This document shows, piece by piece, positions 30,280-34,621 of a DNA stretch of 34,621 nt (position 1 is the first letter of the stretch; each line of letters starts with the position of its first letter). The translations under genes were made by a program, and so were the position numbers. The notes beneath the pieces are model-generated. The model was given only the letters and a program-made list of their open reading frames with translations, was not told where the DNA came from and did not search any database. The DNA comes from a virus. The stretch covers positions 1 to 34,621 of the IMG/VR virus record IMGVR_UViG_3300020470_001125; one strand, given 5' to 3'.

Positions 30280-32784
30280 ATGGTTGCCACAGTTGATAAC
30301 ATCATAGGAGAATCAACGTCCGATTTTGTAGGTAAGGATGGTTTTTTCTGGTGGATTGGTGAGGTTGAAGATACTAGAGATCCTCAATTAATTGGTAGGG
30401 TTAAAGTTCGTGTGCTTGGATATTATACTGGTGCAGAAGCAGGATTTAGAAAAGATTTAGAAACAAAAGATTTACCTTGGGCACAGGTACTTCAACCAAC
30501 AGACCAACCAGGTTGTGAGGGATTAGGAAAGTCTTCTCACCAACTGAGACCTGGTGCTATTGTCATGGGTTTCTTCCTTGATGCTGAAGAAGCACAGTTC
30601 CCCATTGTTATGGGTGTTCTGAGGATGGGGAAGAATAAAGGCAAGTCAATGGATCCCAAGGAGAGTTCGTTTATATTTTCAGAAGGTCTTATCAGAGATA
30701 ATATCAACCCTACTACTAATAAGATTGGTGAGTCCACTGTTGGTGGTAAGCATCTTACAACTACAACTACTGCTGTTAAAGAAGCAGGTAATACTACTGC
30801 TGAGTTACCTAATGCTGCAAACCCTGGTACTGGATTAGCACACCAAACTGGTGTTGCTGGTTCTACTGCTAACTCAAGTAAACCAAAATTCCCAAGTAAA
30901 CCAATACCTGCTGCTAGTGGTGTAGGTGGTCCTTGGCAAACATTAGATTATAAGTTAACACAACTCGTAGAGGACATTGCTGCCACTGCTGGACAGGTAA
31001 TGAAGAATGAGAATGGTGACTTTGTTAGTGTGATAGAGAATAAGGTTGTTAACATGGAGGCATTGCTGGATAAAGCAGAGGCATTCCTTGGTGCAGTTAT
31101 GTCTCAGGTTATATCAGCATTTAAAGAGCAACTTACTATTATTGCTGGTAAAGTTTTAGCAATAGTTAATACGATAGCATCATTAACTGGTATTCCATTT
31201 GTAGTTCTAGCGATTGTACAGGCAGTTATTCAAGCATTACTAGGACAGATTTGTGGTCTGGATGGATTGATTGGAGGTATGCTCTCTAATCCTATGGGTG
31301 CTATCAATGGTATTATTGATAACATCATCGGGAAAGCTATGTCTGTTCTTGATGCTGCTACTGCTGGTATGCAGAAGTTAATTGAGTCAGTTACATGTGC
31401 AGTTCGTGAAGGTTTAGGTGTTGTTACTTCAGCATTGAGTCTTGTTAAAGCAGCAACATCTGTTGCTGAAGGATTCAGTAGTCTTTCAAAGGCATGGGAA
31501 AGTGGCAAGGATATTATGAGTGCTGCTACTGATATGAATAAGATTAACCTACAAAGTATAGGACAGTTAATCTCATTGATATTCAGTTTATTTGACTTTG
31601 GTGGTTGTGGAAGAGAAGCAGGTAAGAATGCACAGGATCCAATGGGATTCTATCCTTTACTAGGATCAACGCAATGTCCAGCAGATGATTTGGATGGATT
31701 GAAAGATAAGATAGGAGAGAAGTATGGTCCTTGTGGAGGTGGAGGTAAGTCTAACCTCTTTGATGCAATATATGCTGATGCTTCACCATATCTAACTGCT
31801 GCTCAGAACTTTATTAATGGTGCATATAATTTACAGTTAAGTACACCAGGTCGTGATGCAACTGTAGTTAAGACTGCTAGTGGACTAACAGTTCATAGTG
31901 TATCACTAGACAATAAACAACTCACAAGGTATAAAGCTCTTGTTGAGTCTGGAATGTCAGAAGAGGATGCTGCAAAGGAATCAACCAGAGTTAACCCAGA
32001 TCAGAAATCAGAAGCACCAGATCCATTAGTCGCTACTCACATTCAGGAACCTGGCAACTTCACAATGGATGTTGGTAAGGATAAAGCAACAACCACAGGT
32101 GGTCATTGGATTGAAACTGTTGATGGTGATATAAGATTAAAATGTTCAGGTGACTTCCACCTTGATGTTGGTGGTGGTCTCTTTGTTAATGCTCAGTGTG
32201 CCCCTAATAAAGGTGGTAACAAGAATCAGAAAGCAATGGTTAACATTGGTTCTGACTTATCAGTTGATGCTAAAGGACATATACAAATACAGGGTATTGG
32301 ATCTACTGTTGCTGGTAAGGGTGGAACTCAAGCACAGGTTATCAGTCCACAGGGTACTACTAAGATTGACGCAACATCATATGAAATTAATGCTGGTGAG
32401 ATAAAACTATCTGCTGCTAACTCAATTACAATGACTGCCCCTGCGGAGTATCATTTCATCAATACTATTACAGGCATCATTCCTAAAGCAAAGACAGGTA
32501 TATTCAGTACAGTTGGTGGTCCTGTTGACTATGTACTATTCCCTGCACCATCTGCTGATCCTATTCCAAGATTCTCAATTAATACAGTTGGTCCTTTCTT
32601 AGTCAACTGTGCTGCTGGTGGTGCTTTATTCACAGTCGCTGCTGGTGTATTCTCGGCAAACGTTGCTGCTGGTGCTGCTAATATTACTGCTAGTGCTGCG
32701 GTGACTATCACTGCTGGATTAGCAATGACTCTTACTGCTAAGGGAATTGTTAAGGTTTCTGGAGCATCTATCCAACTCAACTAA
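30280..32784 (+). CDS. gp5: Baseplate hub/tail needle gp5 without a visible lysozyme domain
   Basis: An 834-residue protein (T4 gp5: 575). Residues 18-105 form the OB-fold: FFWWIGEVEDTRDPQLIGRV, then KVRVLGYYTG, and LRPGAIVMGFFLDAEEAQFPIVMGVL. The C-terminal part, about 600-834, is a Gly-rich repeated beta-strand pattern like the gp5 needle (GHWIETVDGDIRLKCSGDF, and IDATSYEINAGEIKLSAANS). The middle (about 220-480) is hydrophobic and helical. I see no T4-lysozyme motif in it. The peptidoglycan-cleaving domain of this phage seems to be on the tape-measure paralogue instead. The product is the membrane-piercing spike that sits on gp27. Confidence 0.85.
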   Translation: MVATVDNIIGESTSDFVGKDGFFWWIGEVEDTRDPQLIGRVKVRVLGYYTGAEAGFRKDLETKDLPWAQVLQPTDQPGCEGLGKSSHQLRPGAIVMGFFLDAEEAQFPIVMGVLRMGKNKGKSMDPKESSFIFSEGLIRDNINPTTNKIGESTVGGKHLTTTTTAVKEAGNTTAELPNAANPGTGLAHQTGVAGSTANSSKPKFPSKPIPAASGVGGPWQTLDYKLTQLVEDIAATAGQVMKNENGDFVSVIENKVVNMEALLDKAEAFLGAVMSQVISAFKEQLTIIAGKVLAIVNTIASLTGIPFVVLAIVQAVIQALLGQICGLDGLIGGMLSNPMGAINGIIDNIIGKAMSVLDAATAGMQKLIESVTCAVREGLGVVTSALSLVKAATSVAEGFSSLSKAWESGKDIMSAATDMNKINLQSIGQLISLIFSLFDFGGCGREAGKNAQDPMGFYPLLGSTQCPADDLDGLKDKIGEKYGPCGGGGKSNLFDAIYADASPYLTAAQNFINGAYNLQLSTPGRDATVVKTASGLTVHSVSLDNKQLTRYKALVESGMSEEDAAKESTRVNPDQKSEAPDPLVATHIQEPGNFTMDVGKDKATTTGGHWIETVDGDIRLKCSGDFHLDVGGGLFVNAQCAPNKGGNKNQKAMVNIGSDLSVDAKGHIQIQGIGSTVAGKGGTQAQVISPQGTTKIDATSYEINAGEIKLSAANSITMTAPAEYHFINTITGIIPKAKTGIFSTVGGPVDYVLFPAPSADPIPRFSINTVGPFLVNCAAGGALFTVAAGVFSANVAAGAANITASAAVTITAGLAMTLTAKGIVKVSGASIQLN

Positions 32785-32792
32785 ATCTATGG

Positions 32793-32798
32793 TATAAT
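32793..32798 (+). promoter_or_regulatory. Extended -10 promoter TGGTATAAT
   Basis: TATAAT at 32793-32798 is preceded by TGG (the extended -10 motif). No convincing -35 is present. It would start a transcript just in front of the ATG at 32805, or slightly inside it. Confidence 0.45.
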
Positions 32799-32804
32799 AT
32801 CGCT

Positions 32805-32972
32805 ATGAACGATCTTTCAATGGAACGCCAACAACAACTAATGGAACTCAAGGAAATCCTTGAAGATACTATTCAGTATTTTTGTGACGAGAACATGGTC
32901 TCTGGTGAGACTGCATGGAACATGGTCGGTGCATTATCTGATGCAAAATTGAATGTTGAATTTGAACAATGA
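32805..32972 (+). CDS. Small hypothetical protein
   Basis: A 55-residue helical protein (MNDLSMERQQQLMELKEILE). It overlaps the next gene by 4 bases (ATGA). No family recognised. It follows an extended -10 promoter just behind gp5, so it probably starts a new early-type transcript that also covers the CpeT gene. Confidence 0.6.
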   Translation: MNDLSMERQQQLMELKEILEDTIQYFCDENMVSGETAWNMVGALSDAKLNVEFEQ

Positions 32973-33205
32973 AACAACCATTAGATTTACCGATAGAACG
33001 TCTGTACTCCAATATGGAGTTTGTGACAGATTTATGTTATGATCAACAACAACCATTCCGAATTGACCTAGGTAATGGTAAGATGGTCATGTTAGTACCA
33101 CTGGTTGAGAGACCAACTATTCCTACTGACATTGTTGAACAAGTGGAGGAGCACAAAAAAGAATGGATGGCACAGGTGGAATCCAAAACTTCCTCAACAC
33201 AATAG
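32969..33205 (+). CDS. Hypothetical protein
   Basis: A 78-residue protein with an alpha/beta-like core (IERLYSNMEFVTDLCYD, then PFRIDLGNGKMVMLVPLVE) and a charged helix at the C-terminus. I do not recognise a family. It overlaps the CpeT-like gene by 43 bases, so the two are probably co-translated. Confidence 0.6.
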   Translation: MKQPLDLPIERLYSNMEFVTDLCYDQQQPFRIDLGNGKMVMLVPLVERPTIPTDIVEQVEEHKKEWMAQVESKTSSTQ

Positions 33206-33612
33206 CAGGAGTTTGGAGTAATAAACAACAAGCACAATCTGACCCGACTGGTTATGTCTGGTCATGGATTCAGTGGGACTTATTAGGCGATTGTCGTCTT
33301 AAGTCTAAACAGTGGTATCAGAACGATGGTGTAGTCTATCGTGAAAGATGCTTTAATGCACATGAAGATACCAACGGTACAGTCATTCTTGACATACATA
33401 AGATAGACTGGACACCTATAGGTCATTCCCTTAAGTGGAGACCACATGGTGATGAGTGGCAGTTAGCAGGTGACTACGTTTACGAAGGAACCGATGTCTT
33501 TTATGAAGGCAGACTAACTAAAAATAATTATTTTTCTTGGGATCGTGGATTTAAGAATGGAAAACTCACCTATGGAAGCAACAAAGGAGCGTTCAAATTT
33601 GATAGAGTATAA
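33163..33612 (+). CDS. cpeT: CpeT-like phycobiliprotein lyase
   Basis: A 149-residue protein like CpeT/CpcT, the T-type lyase that attaches bilins to phycobiliproteins. IAGVWSNKQQAQSDPTGYVW at about 14-33 matches the family start (FSNxxQ...P), and the C-terminal SWDRGFKNGKLTYGSNKGAF is the DRG...G..G..F signature. Cyanobacterial CpeT is about 200 residues; cyanophage versions are shorter, as here. Host antenna remodelling is the inferred role. It is a strong host marker: it indicates a phage of a phycobilin-containing cyanobacterium. Phage CpeT homologues may bind bilin without full lyase activity, so activity here is open. Confidence 0.78.
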   Translation: MDGTGGIQNFLNTIAGVWSNKQQAQSDPTGYVWSWIQWDLLGDCRLKSKQWYQNDGVVYRERCFNAHEDTNGTVILDIHKIDWTPIGHSLKWRPHGDEWQLAGDYVYEGTDVFYEGRLTKNNYFSWDRGFKNGKLTYGSNKGAFKFDRV

Positions 33613-33613
33613 G

Positions 33614-34207
33614 ATGTATGACATAGAATTATGTCGTACCAAGCAAATTGAATTATGCAATACTCTATGTGAAATCTCTGGTCGTGTATCAGAGAAACTA
33701 GATAATGTCCACATTCCATCTCAAAAAGATCCTGAACTTAGACATGAACACAATGCTGAACGACCTAACGTCTCTTGGTGTTACGGATACTATAATATAT
33801 TTGGGTGTACTGCTGGTAATACAGTAATGTATGACCTGTACTGCCAAATGAGAGCAGCAATTAGAGATTATATTGGTAACAATAGTAGAGCATGGATGCA
33901 GTGTTGGGTCAATACTCATTCAGTAGATGACCTAATGGCATACCATAACCATTCTTATCCTATACATGGATATGTTTCAATCTATCCTCAGAATACATCA
34001 ACAGTATTCTATAAAGGTAAAGAAGAGACACATCGTATACAAAATGAGGTTGGTAAATTATACATAGGACAAGGTAAGACACCACATGAAGTTATATCAG
34101 ATGGTCCACCTGATGAACCAGATGCACCTCGTATAACGGTAGCATTTAATGTTATCACTGAAAACGACAATGGTACAGACTTATCTTTGTCATTCATCCC
34201 TATCTAA
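33614..34207 (+). CDS. 2-oxoglutarate/Fe(II) oxygenase-like protein
   Basis: A 197-residue protein of the HxH group: AYHNHSYPIHGYVSIYP (His111, His113), GQGKTPHEVISDG (His158) and PRITVAFNV (Arg173). The frame is open upstream to a GTG at 33545 and ATGs at 33557 and 33572 inside the CpeT gene. I placed the start at the ATG 33614, 1 base after the CpeT stop, but the ATG at 33572 is possible and would add 14 residues. The N-terminal part is mainly helical. Function unknown. Confidence 0.72.
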   Translation: MYDIELCRTKQIELCNTLCEISGRVSEKLDNVHIPSQKDPELRHEHNAERPNVSWCYGYYNIFGCTAGNTVMYDLYCQMRAAIRDYIGNNSRAWMQCWVNTHSVDDLMAYHNHSYPIHGYVSIYPQNTSTVFYKGKEETHRIQNEVGKLYIGQGKTPHEVISDGPPDEPDAPRITVAFNVITENDNGTDLSLSFIPI

Positions 34208-34208
34208 A

Positions 34209-34349
34209 ATGATGAAACTCAATCCAGATCGCATAGAAAAAAAATCTTTCACAAAGACTGATAAGAAAGGTCGTGAAGAGACTTGGGAGTGGGAAGAAGG
34301 ACCAGAACTACGTGCTTTCATAGAAAAGCAAAAGAAAGATGTCACCTGA
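34209..34349 (+). CDS. Small charged hypothetical protein
   Basis: A 46-residue protein (MMKLNPDRIEKKSFTKTDKK and so on) with a WEWEEGPELRAF centre. The frame is open upstream, but the ATG at 34209 lies 1 base after the previous stop and is the likely start; a second ATG follows. It overlaps the next gene by 11 bases. No family recognised. Confidence 0.55.
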   Translation: MMKLNPDRIEKKSFTKTDKKGREETWEWEEGPELRAFIEKQKKDVT

Positions 34350-34557
34350 GAAGACTCCCTTTCGTAAGTATTACGAAGAGTTTTGTGAAGTATTTGGTCA
34401 TCCTCTATGGCATATGCCTATGATGTTGATAGGATTATTTCTAATGATAGAAGTAATGCATACCAAATATCATATGGATGGTGAGAATGATGCACACGGA
34501 TTTTGTGCTCGTCAAGAGTGGGTAAAAGAATTAATGGAAGACGATGATGATTGGTAA
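34339..34557 (+). CDS. Small membrane protein
   Basis: A 72-residue protein with a single hydrophobic segment WHMPMMLIGLFLMIEVMHTK at about 24-43 and an acidic C-terminus (MEDDDDW). It would be an inner-membrane protein with an N-terminal charged part. No family recognised. It ends 17 bases before the late box of the next gene. Confidence 0.6.
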   Translation: MSPEKTPFRKYYEEFCEVFGHPLWHMPMMLIGLFLMIEVMHTKYHMDGENDAHGFCARQEWVKELMEDDDDW

Positions 34558-34574
34558 AATATAGTACACTCTAA

Positions 34575-34582
34575 CCTAAATA
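34575..34582 (+). promoter_or_regulatory. Late promoter box CCTAAATA
   Basis: It lies 20 bases before the ATG at 34603, the same distance as other late boxes here, and suggests that a new late gene starts at the window edge. Confidence 0.5.
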
Positions 34583-34602
34583 CAACAAACGATTCCCCAA
34601 AT

Positions 34603-34621
34603 ATGAGAATCCAACTTTGGT
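34603..34621 (+). CDS. Start of a gene cut by the window edge
   Basis: ATG at 34603 begins MRIQLW and then leaves the window. Only the spacing from the late box supports it. Nothing can be said about its product. Confidence 0.35.

Noticed and set aside
1-34621. tRNA genes, CRISPR arrays, insertion sequences and integrase attachment sites
   Set aside because: I looked for tRNA-like cloverleaf ends, regular repeat-spacer patterns, transposase motifs and direct repeats and saw none. A tRNA scan would settle the first point.

Overview
The window is a compact, AT-rich piece of a T4-like marine myovirus, most probably a cyanophage of Synechococcus or Prochlorococcus. The evidence is the set of recognisable T4-type virion genes (gp4, gp5, gp26, gp27, gp48, gp53, gp54), the gp32 single-strand binding protein, a gp33-like late coactivator, and T4-type late promoters (NNTAAATA boxes). 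The cyanobacterial link comes from a CpeT-type phycobiliprotein lyase homologue and a DUF1825-like protein. No photosystem genes lie in this window. Almost every gene overlaps or abuts the next, and only three stretches of any size lack genes.

Layout. 1-2803: small unknown genes, an Nfu-type Fe-S carrier, then an overlapping nucleotide-biosynthesis run purN-pyrE-purC. 2857-9286: late-promoted virion or adhesin-like proteins (319 aa and 1096 aa) with two Fe(II)/2-oxoglutarate oxygenase-like genes between them. 9286-17865: a dense array of small genes with glutaredoxin, thyX, phoH, a PD-(D/E)XK exonuclease, the gp33-like coactivator, DUF1825 and five more oxygenase-like genes. 17866-18116: a promoter and a highly structured leader in front of gp32. 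19027-19479: a His-rich exported protein, then a bidirectional terminator. 19550-21399 (minus strand): gp53 and gp48. 21431-32784 (plus strand): gp4, gp54, gp26 with a probable -1 frameshift extension, two paralogous tape-measure-like proteins (the second carrying a glucosaminidase domain), gp27, small genes, another oxygenase-like gene, and gp5. 32805-34621: small genes, CpeT, a ninth oxygenase-like gene, a small membrane protein and the start of a further gene.

How it fits together. Metabolic genes (purN, pyrE, purC, thyX, nfu, glutaredoxin) would support nucleotide supply and redox or Fe-S balance in the infected cell. PhoH, the exonuclease and gp32 belong to DNA metabolism and stress. gp33 with the late boxes forms the late transcription switch that drives the baseplate and tail genes. 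The points most worth a second look are the gp26 frameshift, the gp32 leader RNA, nine oxygenase-like genes in one 35-kb window, interlocked divergent late promoters between gp48 and gp4, and the apparent move of the cell-wall-cleaving domain from gp5 to a tape-measure paralogue. All family assignments were made by reading motifs, without database searches.
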